DNA of 64,000 bases from CAYUHJ01 sp964444365 (GCA_964444365.1 CAYUHJ010000006.1:26987-90986); one strand, 5' to 3'; shown: positions 1 to 7,912, numbered from the stretch's first letter. Notes: generated by a model not told the origin, from the letters alone. Numbers and translations: made by a program.

Positions 1-1
1 G

Positions 2-274
2 CTGACGAAGCTCGTGGACGCCGGCCTGCTCCGGCGGATCGAGGTCGGCACCCGGACGATGTACGACCACGACTACGGCTACCCGCAACACGAACACCTC
101 GTGTGCGACATCTGCCGGGACATGATCGAGTTCCAGCACCCGGCGATCGACGCGGCCCTGGAAGCGGTCGCCGCCCAGCACGGGTTCCGGCCGGACGGCC
201 ACACCCTCGTCGTCCGCGGCACCTGTGCCGCCTGCAACGCCGAACGCGCCGCCCGCCGCCGGCTGGTGATGTAG
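2..274 (+). CDS. Fur family transcriptional regulator, C-terminal part
   Basis: This is the 3' end of a Fur-family metal-responsive repressor. The gene begins before the window and the frame is open from base 2. The residues seen are the end of the winged-helix DNA-binding domain (LLRRIEVGTRTMYDHD) followed by the dimerisation and metal-binding domain. HEHLVCDICRDMIEF and the later GTCAACN supply His/Cys ligands typical of the family, with two CxxC pairs for structural zinc. Which metal or peroxide signal it senses (Fur, Zur or PerR) cannot be decided from this fragment. The stop codon at 272-274 is followed by repeat DNA rather than a co-directional gene, so it appears to end its transcription unit. 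Confidence 0.9.
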   Translation: MTKLVDAGLLRRIEVGTRTMYDHDYGYPQHEHLVCDICRDMIEFQHPAIDAALEAVAAQHGFRPDGHTLVVRGTCAACNAERAARRRLVM

Positions 275-302
275 GGGGTGGGCCTCCGGATTGTGGCACT
301 TC

Positions 303-432
303 GGCGAGCCGCCCACGCCAGTGGGCGGGTTGACGACAGCAAGGGGCCGGACTCGTGCTGGCCCTGGCGAGCCGCCCACGCCAGTGGGCGGGTGGACGAC
401 TCTGACCCGCCCACTGGCGTGGGCGGCTCGCC
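303..432. repeat. Three copies of a GC-rich palindromic repeat (family A)
   Basis: A unit reading GCCGCCCACGCCAGTGGGCG occurs at about 303-337 and again at 366-400. It then occurs in inverted orientation at about 404-432. Copies two and three face each other with only a few bases between them and would form a hairpin with arms of about 27 bases. No coding function is apparent. The block lies between the end of the fur-like gene and the kinase gene. Confidence 0.85.
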
Positions 433-482
433 GACATCCCGAGGGACACCCGATGTTGCAGGGCGACGCAACGATTCAAGTG

Positions 483-618
483 TGGCCGATTCAGTAGGTC
501 ACTCGCTCCGCGAGTGACTGCGCGTCAGCGCTCGAAAACGAGTGTTGCGTTCTCGGGACATGAGCCCGCAACTCGCGGAGCGAGTTGCCTACTTTTTCAC
601 TCACTGCGTCGCCCTGCC
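483..618 (+). repeat. Dispersed 136-bp repeat with two internal palindromes (family B, copy 1)
   Basis: This block contains ACTCGCTCCGCGAGT and, about 70 bases later, ACTCGCGGAGCGAGT, each a short palindrome. The whole block reappears in reverse orientation at 50374-50507 with only scattered differences. It lies just upstream of the Ser/Thr kinase gene. It carries no convincing gene and looks like a non-autonomous interspersed element or REP/BIME-type unit. Confidence 0.85.
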
Positions 619-707
619 CCTGTGGGCCGTCGCTTGGTGAAGTCCCGCCCGTTCGGTACACTGGTCGGAAGAACTCCGCCGTCCCGAAGTTCTGGCCGGA
701 ACTCGCT

Positions 708-2498
708 ATGCCCGATTCGTCCCCGGACCCGGTGCGGACCGTCCGCGTGGCCCCGGTCCGCCCGTCCGCGCCGGACCTGGACACGACCGACTACGAACTG
801 TCGTTTTCCGGGATCGCGTTCCAGCCCGCCTCGACCCGCTTTCACCCGCCCTCCCCGGACGCCACCGCGGCCCGCCGGATCGCCCTCGACCCCCAGGCCC
901 GGGAACTGTTCCAGCAGCGGATGCGGCTGTGCTGCCTGATTGCCGCCGTCCCGTTCGGGTTCTTCGTCACCTGTTCCGCGACGAACTTCATCGAACTGTT
1001 CGGGCGGGAGACCGTCGGCTGGCCGGGGCTGGTGCTGTCGGCGTTCACCCTGTCGTGGCTGGCCGGGTCCGGCGCGCTGCTCGCCACCCGCCGGCACCGC
1101 ACCGAGACGTTCCTCCGGGCGATGGAGATCGCCGTCTTCGGGATGATGGCGGCGTGCTCCGCGTACTGGCAGTTCGCGGTGCTCACGGCCTACCCGCTGA
1201 ACGGGTTCGAGGGGAGCGGCCACGAGACCGCGTCCGTGCTGGCGTCCGCCCTGATCGTGTACTTCGTCTGGTTCGTGCTCATCGTGTTCCACGGGGTGCT
1301 GGTGCCGAACACGCCGGGCCGGGGGGCGGCCGTCGCCGTGGGCATGTGCGTCGTCGCCCTCGCGATCAGCGCCGTGGCGGTCGTCGTCCACCCCCCGACC
1401 GCCCGCCACGCCCTGGAGCTGTACGCGATCTCCGTCACCGTGCTCGGGGCCGGCGCGGGGCTCAGCGTGTTCGGCACCGCCAAGACCCAGGCCCTCCAGT
1501 TGGAAGTGCTCTCCGCCCTCGAAGCCGTCCGCGAACTCGGGCAGTACCGGCTGCGCCAGAAGCTCGGGATCGGCGGCATGGGCGAGGTCTACCTCGCGGA
1601 GCACAGCCTGCTGAAGCGGCCGTGCGCGGTGAAGCGGATTCACCCCCGGCTGTTGAACAACCCGGAGCAGGTCCGCCGGTTCGAGCGGGAGGTCCAGGCG
1701 ACGGCGCAACTCCGCCACCCGAACACGGTCGAAATCTACGACTACGGCCGGGCCGACGACGGCACCTTCTTCTACGCGATGGAGTACGTCCCCGGCGTGA
1801 GCCTCGAAGACCTCGTGGGGAAGTACGGCCCGCTGCACCCCGACCGCGTCGTCCACGTGCTGCGCCAGGTGTGCGCCGCGCTGCGGGAGGCCCACCGGCA
1901 CGGGCTCGTCCACCGGGACATCAAGCCGTCGAACATTCTCGTGTGCGCCGACGGGCCGCAGCACGACCACGTCAAGTTGCTCGACTTCGGGCTGGTGCAA
2001 TCGCTCATCCCGGAGGAGGCCGCCGCCGACCAGAAGCTGACGCGGGAGGGGCTGATCGTCGGCACGCCGGAGTACATGTCCCCGGAGCAGGCGACCGGCG
2101 GGACCCTCGACGGCCGCAGCGACCTGTTCAGTGTCGGCAGCATCGCGTACTTCCTGCTCACCGGGAAGGAGGCGTTCCACCGGGGGAACTCGGTGAAGAC
2201 GCTGCTGGCGGTCGTCGGCGAGGAGCCGCCGCCGATCGCCGACCTCAACCCGGCGACGCCCGACGACCTGGCCGGGATCGTCCGCAAGCTGCTGGCCAAG
2301 GACGCCGCCGACCGCTACCAGACCGCCGGCGCGGCGAAAGCGGACCTCGCCAGGTCCAGCTGTGCCGGCAAGTGGACCGAAGACCGGGCTGCCGAGTGGT
2401 GGGCCACCCGCGCGGAGGCCACAGCGCAAGCCGACGCGGACCTGTACGCCCAGCCGACCCGCGAATCCCCCGCGGTGCCGAGCGGGTCGCGGGGGTAG
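708..2498 (+). CDS. Membrane-anchored Ser/Thr protein kinase
   Basis: Eukaryote-like (Hanks-type) protein kinase of about 596 residues. An N-terminal region of roughly 75 residues is followed by about six hydrophobic segments (residues ~75-270). The cytoplasmic kinase domain follows from ~279. The glycine loop LGIGGMGEVYLAE, the lysine in CAVKRI, the catalytic loop HRDIKPSN (~402), DFG and GTPEYMSPEQ are all intact, so it should be active. The usual bacterial order (kinase, then membrane, then sensor) is reversed, suggesting that the membrane bundle itself senses the signal. The ATG at 708 was chosen because reading further upstream would translate repeat family B. The substrate is unknown. 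Confidence 0.9.
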   Translation: MPDSSPDPVRTVRVAPVRPSAPDLDTTDYELSFSGIAFQPASTRFHPPSPDATAARRIALDPQARELFQQRMRLCCLIAAVPFGFFVTCSATNFIELFGRETVGWPGLVLSAFTLSWLAGSGALLATRRHRTETFLRAMEIAVFGMMAACSAYWQFAVLTAYPLNGFEGSGHETASVLASALIVYFVWFVLIVFHGVLVPNTPGRGAAVAVGMCVVALAISAVAVVVHPPTARHALELYAISVTVLGAGAGLSVFGTAKTQALQLEVLSALEAVRELGQYRLRQKLGIGGMGEVYLAEHSLLKRPCAVKRIHPRLLNNPEQVRRFEREVQATAQLRHPNTVEIYDYGRADDGTFFYAMEYVPGVSLEDLVGKYGPLHPDRVVHVLRQVCAALREAHRHGLVHRDIKPSNILVCADGPQHDHVKLLDFGLVQSLIPEEAAADQKLTREGLIVGTPEYMSPEQATGGTLDGRSDLFSVGSIAYFLLTGKEAFHRGNSVKTLLAVVGEEPPPIADLNPATPDDLAGIVRKLLAKDAADRYQTAGAAKADLARSSCAGKWTEDRAAEWWATRAEATAQADADLYAQPTRESPAVPSGSRG

Positions 2499-2529
2499 AA
2501 TGGGGCGAGGTTCCACCGGAGGGCTCGAC

Positions 2530-2766
2530 ATGAGCGTGATCCAGATCGATGCGGCGTTCCGCGACCGACTGCTCGCCGCCGGCGAAGCGGAGTTTCGCGA
2601 CGAATCCGGACGGGTGATCGGGCGATTTACCCCGATCGCCGACCCGAGTCGGGTTGTCGACGACGAACTCGGCATGACGGACCTCGAACTCCGAGACGCA
2701 CTCGACCCGAACCGGAAGACGTTCACCACCGCAGAAGTTCTCGCTCATGTTCGGGGGTTGTCGTGA
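2530..2766 (+). CDS. Small antitoxin-like protein
   Basis: A 78-residue acidic protein immediately upstream of, and overlapping by four bases, a RelE/ParE-type protein. The gene order and overlap are those of a type II toxin-antitoxin operon with the antitoxin first. The N-terminal half contains FRDESGRVIGRFTPI, reminiscent of antitoxins that begin with a short beta-strand region. The C-terminal half is acidic and probably wraps the toxin. No specific antitoxin family is recognised with certainty. The ATG at 2530 has a GGAGGG sequence shortly upstream. Confidence 0.7.
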   Translation: MSVIQIDAAFRDRLLAAGEAEFRDESGRVIGRFTPIADPSRVVDDELGMTDLELRDALDPNRKTFTTAEVLAHVRGLS

Positions 2767-3029
2767 CGCGAATCGAATGGACCGACGCCGCCCGCGACCA
2801 GCTTGCCGACATTTGGGTCACGGCTTCGGTGGGGGATCGGGACGTCATCGAAGCGGTGGTTCTGGCAGTCGAACGGGATCTCATTCTCAACCCCTATCGC
2901 GTCGGCGAGTCGCGGTTCGACTGGATCCGATTCGAGGCCCGTGGCCCGCTCGGATTTTGGTTCGAGGTCACCCCGCATGGGGACCGGGTCCGCATTTTCC
3001 GCGTCCGCCGTCCCCCCCGTCGCCGGTGA
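2763..3029 (+). CDS. RelE/ParE family toxin-like protein
   Basis: An 88-residue basic protein starting with GTG at 2763 inside the end of the antitoxin-like gene. The pattern fits the RelE/ParE fold: an initial beta strand (RIEWTDAARDQLADIW), two helices, NPYRVGESR, then the strands GFWFEVTPHGDRVRIFRVRR. Proteins of this fold either cleave mRNA on the ribosome or poison gyrase, and the sequence alone does not say which. The Arg-rich tail (RRPPRRR) is longer than usual. It is co-transcribed with its upstream partner. Confidence 0.75.
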   Translation: MTRIEWTDAARDQLADIWVTASVGDRDVIEAVVLAVERDLILNPYRVGESRFDWIRFEARGPLGFWFEVTPHGDRVRIFRVRRPPRRR

Positions 3030-3087
3030 CGGACCGGCCCGTCCTCCGTATCCCTTCTGCATTGCCGAACGTCGACACGGAGCGTCC

Positions 3088-4023
3088 ATGCGTACAGTCA
3101 TCACCGGCGGGGCGGGGTTCGTCGGGTCGCACCTGTGCGAGCGGTTCCTCGCCGAAGGGCACGACGTCATCTGCGTCGACAACTTCCTGACCGGCCGGCC
3201 GGAGAACGTCCGGCACCTGCTCGCGAACCCGAAGTTCAAGATCGTCGTCCACGACGCCAGCACGCCGCTGTACCTGGACGGGCTGATCGACAACGTCCTG
3301 CACTTCGCCAGCCCCGCCAGCCCCGTCGACTACGTCAACACCCCGATCCAGACCCTGAAGATCGGCTCGCTCGGCACGCACGTCGCCCTCGGCATCGCGA
3401 AGGCGCACCGCGCCCGGTTCCTGATGGCCAGCACCAGCGAGGTGTACGGCGACCCCCACGTCCACCCGCAGACGGAAGACTACTGGGGCAACGTCAACCC
3501 GGTCGGCAAGCGGAGCATGTACGACGAGTCCAAGCGGTTCGCCGAGGCCATGACGATGGCGTACCACCGCGAGCACGGGGTGAACACGCACATCGTCCGC
3601 ATTTTCAACACCTACGGCGAGCGGATGCGGCTCGACGACGGCCGGGTGCTGCCGAACTTCGTGGGCCAGGCGCTCCGCGGCGACCCGCTCACGGTGTACG
3701 GCGAAGGCCAGCAGACCCGCAGCTTCTGCTACGTCAGCGACCTCGTCGACGGCATCTACCGGCTACTGTTCACGGACTACCACATGCCGGTGAACTGCGG
3801 GAACGCGGTCGAGATCACGATCATGGAGTTCGCCCAGGAGATTCTGAAGCTGACCGGCAGCCAGAGCCCGATCGTGTACGAGCCCCTCCCGCCGGACGAC
3901 CCGAAGCAGCGCAAGCCCGACATCACGCTGGCGAAGAAGCTCCTCGGCTGGGAGCCGAAGGTCGGCCGCGAGGAAGGGCTGAAGCGGACGCTCGAATACT
4001 TCCGGGGCAAGCACGGGAAGTAA
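3088..4023 (+). CDS. uxs: UDP-glucuronate decarboxylase (UDP-xylose synthase)
   Basis: Extended short-chain dehydrogenase/reductase of about 311 residues that would convert UDP-glucuronate to UDP-xylose for polysaccharide synthesis. The NAD-binding motif GGAGFVGSHL is at the N-terminus. TSEVYGDP and the decarboxylase-type block NPVGKRSMYDESKRFAE carry the catalytic Tyr-xxx-Lys, and RIFNTYGERM and QTRSFCYVSDLVDG follow. The length equals that of the soluble bacterial enzyme, with no membrane anchor. The ATG at 3088 was chosen because homology begins there. It ends before a short hairpin and a convergent gene. Confidence 0.92.
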   Translation: MRTVITGGAGFVGSHLCERFLAEGHDVICVDNFLTGRPENVRHLLANPKFKIVVHDASTPLYLDGLIDNVLHFASPASPVDYVNTPIQTLKIGSLGTHVALGIAKAHRARFLMASTSEVYGDPHVHPQTEDYWGNVNPVGKRSMYDESKRFAEAMTMAYHREHGVNTHIVRIFNTYGERMRLDDGRVLPNFVGQALRGDPLTVYGEGQQTRSFCYVSDLVDGIYRLLFTDYHMPVNCGNAVEITIMEFAQEILKLTGSQSPIVYEPLPPDDPKQRKPDITLAKKLLGWEPKVGREEGLKRTLEYFRGKHGK

Positions 4024-4039
4024 GCGGCCGTCCGGCCGC
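4024..4039 (+). terminator. Short hairpin after the decarboxylase gene
   Basis: GCGGCCGTCCGGCCGC begins directly after the stop codon and forms a 6-7 bp GC stem with a tiny loop. There is no T-run, so it is only a possible terminator or RNA 3' end stabiliser. Confidence 0.4.
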
Positions 4040-4087
4040 ACTCAGGAAGGGTCCTTCAACCACTTCGCGTCGAAACTCAACACCCAC

Positions 4088-4214
4088 GAGAGCCGCGACC
4101 GCCAGGGAGCGGCCGCTTCCTGGGTCGAATCGCGCCATTGTTGGGTGAAGTACCATCGGTTGAGGGAAGGGATTTCACCGCTGGGGCGGCCGCTCCCTGG
4201 CGGTCGCGGCTCCC
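4088..4214. repeat. Long inverted repeat between convergent genes (family E, copy 1)
   Basis: The left arm beginning GAGAGCCGCGACCGC (4088) is matched by a right arm ending near 4214, with arms of about 29 bases and a spacer of about 69 bases. A closely related inverted repeat with a similar spacer occurs at 32813-32941. A minimal spacerless version is at 17501-17534. Here it separates two convergent genes. Confidence 0.85.
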
Positions 4215-4256
4215 GGTCAGATCGCCACAATACGAAGTCTTCGATGGACGCTTCCC

Positions 4257-4838
4257 CTACCGCTCGTCCGGGGTCGCCCACTTCCCGTCCGGGGCGGGGC
4301 CGGGGGCGGACAGGGCGGGGAACACGTCGGGGACGGTCGCGGCGACACGGATTAGGGCGCGGTGCGGCGGGCGGAGGAACCCTTCCCGCACGAGGTGGTC
4401 CGCCCACGCGAGCAGGGGGTCGAAGAACCCGGCGGAGTTGAGCAGGACGACGGGCTTGGCGTGGATGCCGAGTTGCGCCCACGTGAGGATCTCGAACAGT
4501 TCGTCCATCGTCCCGTACCCGCCGGGCAGGGCGACGAACGCGTCGGACCGGTCGGCCATCAGGGCCTTCCGCTCGTGCATGGTGCCGACTTCGACGAGTT
4601 CGGTCGCCCCGGCGTACGCGAGTTCCTTCTCGGCGAGGCTGGTGGGAATGACGCCGAGGACGTGCCCGCCGGCGGCGACCGCGGCACCGGCCACCTCGCC
4701 CATGAGCCCGACGTTGCCGCCGCCGTAGACGAGGCCCGCCCCGCGGGCGGCGAGTTCCGCCCCGAGGGCGCGGGCGGCGGCGGCGTGGCGGGGGTCCGAC
4801 CCGTGCCGGGACCCGCAGAAGACGCAGACGCGGTACAC
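4257..4838 (-). CDS. LOG family protein (TIGR00730)
   Basis: A 193-residue Rossmann-fold protein of the LOG family, whose studied members release free cytokinin-type bases from their nucleoside monophosphates or act as nucleotide 5'-phosphoribohydrolases. The characteristic motif PGGYGTMDELFE is present, with the preceding arginine in HERKALM. CVFCGSRHGSDPRH lies at the N-terminus. Length matches the short type I LOG proteins. It stands alone between the repeat and a small secreted-protein gene, so the physiological substrate in this bacterium is unknown. Confidence 0.9.
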   Translation of the reverse strand: MYRVCVFCGSRHGSDPRHAAAARALGAELAARGAGLVYGGGNVGLMGEVAGAAVAAGGHVLGVIPTSLAEKELAYAGATELVEVGTMHERKALMADRSDAFVALPGGYGTMDELFEILTWAQLGIHAKPVVLLNSAGFFDPLLAWADHLVREGFLRPPHRALIRVAATVPDVFPALSAPGPAPDGKWATPDER

Positions 4839-4860
4839 GACCCCTCCGCCCGGAACCCGG

Positions 4861-5400
4861 CTACTTCTTCTCGTCCGCTTTCTTCTCGTCCTTCTTCTTG
4901 TCGTCCTTCTTCGGCTCCGGCTCCTTCACGACCGGGTCTTCGAGCACGCGCTGGATGATCGCGTACTTGATCTTCAGGTCGGATTCTTTCGCCTTCGCGG
5001 CGGGGATGTCCTTCGGCCGGACGAGCACCAGGGTGACGAGGTCGCCGGGCTTGAGGTCGGTCTTGTCCCCGGCGTACCCCGGTGCCCCCTTCGGCAGCTT
5101 GAACGGCTCGAGTTCCTTGGCCGTCAGCGGAACCTTTTTGCCGGTCAGCCCGTTGAACTTCGGCCCGATCTTGACCCACCGGGTCAGCCCGCCCTCGGCG
5201 AAGGTGTAGGACAGGTCGTCGAACTTGTTCTTGGCGACCGGCACCTTGAGCGTCACCTCGTCCCCGGCCGCCTTCTTGATCTCGAAGGTGACTTCCTTCG
5301 CCTTGGCGTACTTCGACCAGTCAGTCTCGGGCTCGGCGGCGACGGCGGCCATGCCCGCGGCCAGCGCGAGGGCGGAACAGATGCGGACGGAACGGAGCAT
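4861..5400 (-). CDS. Secreted Lys-rich hypothetical protein
   Basis: A 179-residue protein with a clear signal peptide (MLRSVRICSALALAAGMAAVAA). The mature part is rich in lysine, and the C-terminal ~25 residues alternate K, D and E (PKKDDKKKDEKKADEKK). The central part has alternating hydrophobic strands (EVTLKVPVAKN, LVTLVLVRPK) and might be a small beta domain. No family is recognised. It is the first of three consecutive small exported proteins read in the same direction, but gaps of 90-125 bases argue against tight translational coupling. Confidence 0.75.
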   Translation of the reverse strand: MLRSVRICSALALAAGMAAVAAEPETDWSKYAKAKEVTFEIKKAAGDEVTLKVPVAKNKFDDLSYTFAEGGLTRWVKIGPKFNGLTGKKVPLTAKELEPFKLPKGAPGYAGDKTDLKPGDLVTLVLVRPKDIPAAKAKESDLKIKYAIIQRVLEDPVVKEPEPKKDDKKKDEKKADEKK

Positions 5401-5524
5401 AGGGGCGGACTCCCGGCGGATCGGGCCACTGTGCCCATGCTATCGGAAAGCGGCCGCGGAAGGGAAGAAAAACCGCCCGGCGAGGGGCGCGGCGTCAGCC
5501 CGCCGTGACGGGCATGGTAGTCAA

Positions 5525-5893
5525 CTACTTCTTCTTTTTCGGGGCGGTCAGTTCCACCAGGGAGCCGATGGTCTTGAACTCGGACGGGGTCAGGACGCCG
5601 TCGGCGTTGCGGTCCATGATGTTGAAGATGTTCTTCAGGTCCGGCGGGGTGGCCTTGCTCTTCTTCGTCACCGGGAGTTTGGCTTCCAGGGCGAGGAACT
5701 CGTCGAGCGACAGCTTGCCGTCCGGCTTCTCGGCGGGCTTGTCCGCGGGGGCGACGTCGAGGAGTTTGAACAGCTCGGCCGGGTCGGTCGGGAGCGGCTC
5801 GGCCTTCTTTGTCTTCGGGGTATCGGCGTCCGCGGCGACCGCGGTGAGGGCGAACGCGGACACGGCGACGGCGCTACACAGGACGCGACGCAT
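5525..5893 (-). CDS. Small secreted EF-hand protein, paralogue 1
   Basis: A 122-residue exported protein: signal peptide MRRVLCSAVAVSAFALTAVAA, a Lys/Pro linker, then a pair of EF-hand-like units. The second loop, DRNADGVLTPSEF, has the canonical calcium ligands at positions 1, 3, 5 and 12. The first, KPDGKLSLDEF, is degenerate. The motif PTDPAELFKLLDV is shared with the neighbouring gene at 5989-6339, showing tandem duplication. It ends with a Lys tail. The role is unknown; calcium-dependent binding outside the cytoplasm is inferred from the fold only. Confidence 0.85.
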   Translation of the reverse strand: MRRVLCSAVAVSAFALTAVAADADTPKTKKAEPLPTDPAELFKLLDVAPADKPAEKPDGKLSLDEFLALEAKLPVTKKSKATPPDLKNIFNIMDRNADGVLTPSEFKTIGSLVELTAPKKKK

Positions 5894-5988
5894 GACGACC
5901 TCCGGGTACGGACGGGACTCAAGAGAGAGAGAGATGACGCCGCGGGTCCGTCCGATGCCACGCGAGGGGACGGACCCGCCGGGAGGAC

Positions 5989-6339
5989 CTACTTCTTTTT
6001 CGCGACGAGGTCGACGTGGACGCCGATCGGCTTGAGTTCGTCGGGGGTCAGGAAGCCGTCCTTGTTCACGTCCAGGTTGGCGAACACCTTCTTCAAGTCG
6101 GGAAGGGTGGCGTTCCCCTTCTTGGGCTTCGGCAGCTTCGGTTCGAGGGCGAGCAACTCGTCCGGGGACAGCTTGCCGTCCGGCTTGTCGGCGGGTTCGA
6201 CGTCGAGCAGTTTGAACAGCTCGGCCGGGTCGGTCGGGAGGGGGCCGGCCTTCTTTTTCTTGGGCTTGTCGGCGTCCGCGGCGAGGGCGGTGAGGGCGAA
6301 CGCGGAGACGAGAAAGCCGCTGCACAGGATCCGACGCAT
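5989..6339 (-). CDS. Small secreted EF-hand protein, paralogue 2
   Basis: A 116-residue paralogue of the adjacent protein. It has the same signal peptide pattern (MRRILCSGFLVSAFALTALA), the same PTDPAELFKLLDV block, a degenerate first loop (KPDGKLSPDEL) and a full EF-hand loop DVNKDGFLTPDEL. It lacks a few residues of the linker found in paralogue 1 and ends in KKK. Upstream is a TolC-like lipoprotein gene read in the same direction, 66 bases away. The function is unknown. Confidence 0.85.
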   Translation of the reverse strand: MRRILCSGFLVSAFALTALAADADKPKKKKAGPLPTDPAELFKLLDVEPADKPDGKLSPDELLALEPKLPKPKKGNATLPDLKKVFANLDVNKDGFLTPDELKPIGVHVDLVAKKK

Positions 6340-6405
6340 GAGGAACCCCCGGTGAGAACGGGACGGACAGGGGATTCAACCCCCGCCGGCCCGCCGGGTT
6401 CCGGG

Positions 6406-7698
6406 TCACTTCGGGGATTCGGGGGTGCCGCCGGCGAGGAGCCCCTGGGCGGCGGCGAGTTTGACCCGGGCCTGGTGCCAGGCCATCACCGCGGCGATCA
6501 CGTCCGCCCGGGCGCGGCGGGCTTCGAGAACCGCGGGCAGTTCGGCGAACGGCCCGGCCTTCTTCGCGTCCGGGAGTTTGGCGGTCGCCTGATCCGCCCG
6601 CCACCGTGCCAGGGCGACCTGCTTCCCCTGGGCCGCCAGCATCGCGGCGGCGGCGCGGGTCTCGTCGGCGGCGGCCCGCTCGCGGTCGGCGATCAGCGTG
6701 TACAGCTGCCGGCGGCGGACTTCCAGTTCGGCGGCGGCGTTCGGGTCGCACTTCGTGCCCGAGTGGGTGAGGTACGGCAACACCCCCTTGGCCGCCGCCT
6801 GGGCGGGGCCGGCGCGGCCGGCCACGTCGGTCGCCTTCGTCCGCAGGATCTCGCGAACCGTGGGCAGGGTGTCCGGCGTGAGGCCGAGGTACGCGGCGCG
6901 GAGGAACTTCAAGTCCGGGCGGTTCGCGAGGGCCACCTGCACGGCCGACTCGACGTCGATCGGCGCGTCGGCGACCGCGAACGACCCGGTCGGCCAGAGC
7001 CGGTCGCCGCCCGCCGGCAGCCCGGTCCGCCGCTTCAGGTCGATGTTCAGCAGTTCGACGCCGAGGTCCGCCTGGGCGAGGGTGCCGACGAACGACGCGC
7101 GCTGCCGGTCGAGTTCGTCCGGTTCGACCGGGACGCGGACGCCGGTGGCCCGGGCCTTGGCCACGGCTTCGCGCAACTGGTCGAGCGTGGGGAGGGCGGC
7201 CCGCATGAGTTCGCCCCGGCCCTCGGCGTCCGCGAGGCGGAAGAACTGCTCCAGGGCGTCGGCGGCCGAGCGGTTGCGGGCCTCCTCGGCGGCGTGGGTG
7301 CGGAGTTCGCGCAAGAGCGCGTCGACGGCGGCGGCCTTGGCGGCTTCGGGGTCTTTCTTGCAGGGCCGGCGGCTCGCGGGCGGCGGACCCGGCACGTCGT
7401 TCTCCCCTTCGAGCACGTCCGCGAGGGCGGTGTGGGCGACCGCCGACCGGCGGCACTCTTCTTCGGACAGGGCTCGGAAGGTGGTCTCGGCCGGCTTGCC
7501 GAGCTTCCCGAGCGGGTCCGTGTTCGGCAGCGTGCGGTAGTCCGGTTCGACCGGGACGGGCTTCGTCGCCGACAGGTCCGGGGCGGGGGCGGGCGGCCGC
7601 GGCGGCGGGATCGGTGCGACCTGCTTCGGCGTGTGGCACCCGACGACGCCCAGCACCGCAGCGGCGAGGCAGCCGGCGATCTGTGCCCGCGTCGTCAT
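6406..7698 (-). CDS. TolC-like lipoprotein, probable outer-membrane partner of an exporter
   Basis: A protein of about 430 residues with a lipoprotein signal ending in VLGVVGC, then a Pro-rich linker (PIPPPRPPAPAPD). The rest is long, Ala/Arg-rich helical sequence typical of outer-membrane efflux (TolC/OEP) proteins, for example AVQVALANRPDLKFLRAAYL and, near the end, WHQARVKLAAAQGLL. It is divergent from a TetR-HlyD-ABC operon and shares that operon's regulatory region, supporting a role as the outer-membrane channel of that export system. ATG 7698 was preferred over a codon 33 bases upstream because it places the signal peptide at the terminus. Assignment is by pattern and context. Confidence 0.75.
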   Translation of the reverse strand: MTTRAQIAGCLAAAVLGVVGCHTPKQVAPIPPPRPPAPAPDLSATKPVPVEPDYRTLPNTDPLGKLGKPAETTFRALSEEECRRSAVAHTALADVLEGENDVPGPPPASRRPCKKDPEAAKAAAVDALLRELRTHAAEEARNRSAADALEQFFRLADAEGRGELMRAALPTLDQLREAVAKARATGVRVPVEPDELDRQRASFVGTLAQADLGVELLNIDLKRRTGLPAGGDRLWPTGSFAVADAPIDVESAVQVALANRPDLKFLRAAYLGLTPDTLPTVREILRTKATDVAGRAGPAQAAAKGVLPYLTHSGTKCDPNAAAELEVRRRQLYTLIADRERAAADETRAAAAMLAAQGKQVALARWRADQATAKLPDAKKAGPFAELPAVLEARRARADVIAAVMAWHQARVKLAAAQGLLAGGTPESPK

Positions 7699-7882
7699 CC
7701 GCGTTCCCCTGCCGGCCTGAAACGACCCCATCCAACATCGACTTGCGCCGGAAACGAAGTGAGGGAATTTCCGGGCTTGCCGGTCGCGCCGGGGTTGCGG
7801 GCCGCTCGGGGCGCGGGGTTTGGGCAGGCCGGATAAACGGCGCGAAGTTTGTGAGAAACCGGCGGCAGGTCACCGGGGTAGA

Positions 7883-7912
7883 TTGACCGGGCTAGTCTGT
7901 TCAGACTAGAAT
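7883..7912 (+). promoter_or_regulatory. Sigma-70-type promoter of the TetR-exporter operon
   Basis: TTGACC (7883-7888) and TAGAAT (7907-7912) are separated by 18 bases, close to the housekeeping consensus and unusually clear for this GC-rich DNA. A start near 7919 would give a leader of roughly 58 bases before the ATG at 7977. A perfect palindrome occupies the spacer. Confidence 0.7.
7892..7909. promoter_or_regulatory. Palindromic operator, probably bound by the adjacent TetR protein
   Basis: CTAGTCTGTTCAGACTAG is a perfect inverted repeat with 8-base arms and a 2-base centre. It sits between the -35 and -10 boxes of the promoter driving the tetR-like gene. A bound dimer would block RNA polymerase, so autorepression and induction of the export operon are inferred. 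Confidence 0.7.

Noticed and set aside
585..707. Start of the first Ser/Thr kinase at 585
   Set aside because: The added residues would be translated from repeat family B; homology-like sequence and a sensible start occur at 708.
6016..7836. A 606-residue plus-strand frame opposite the TolC-like gene
   Set aside because: Gly/Arg-rich shadow sequence; the minus strand encodes a lipoprotein with a clear signal and helical pattern.
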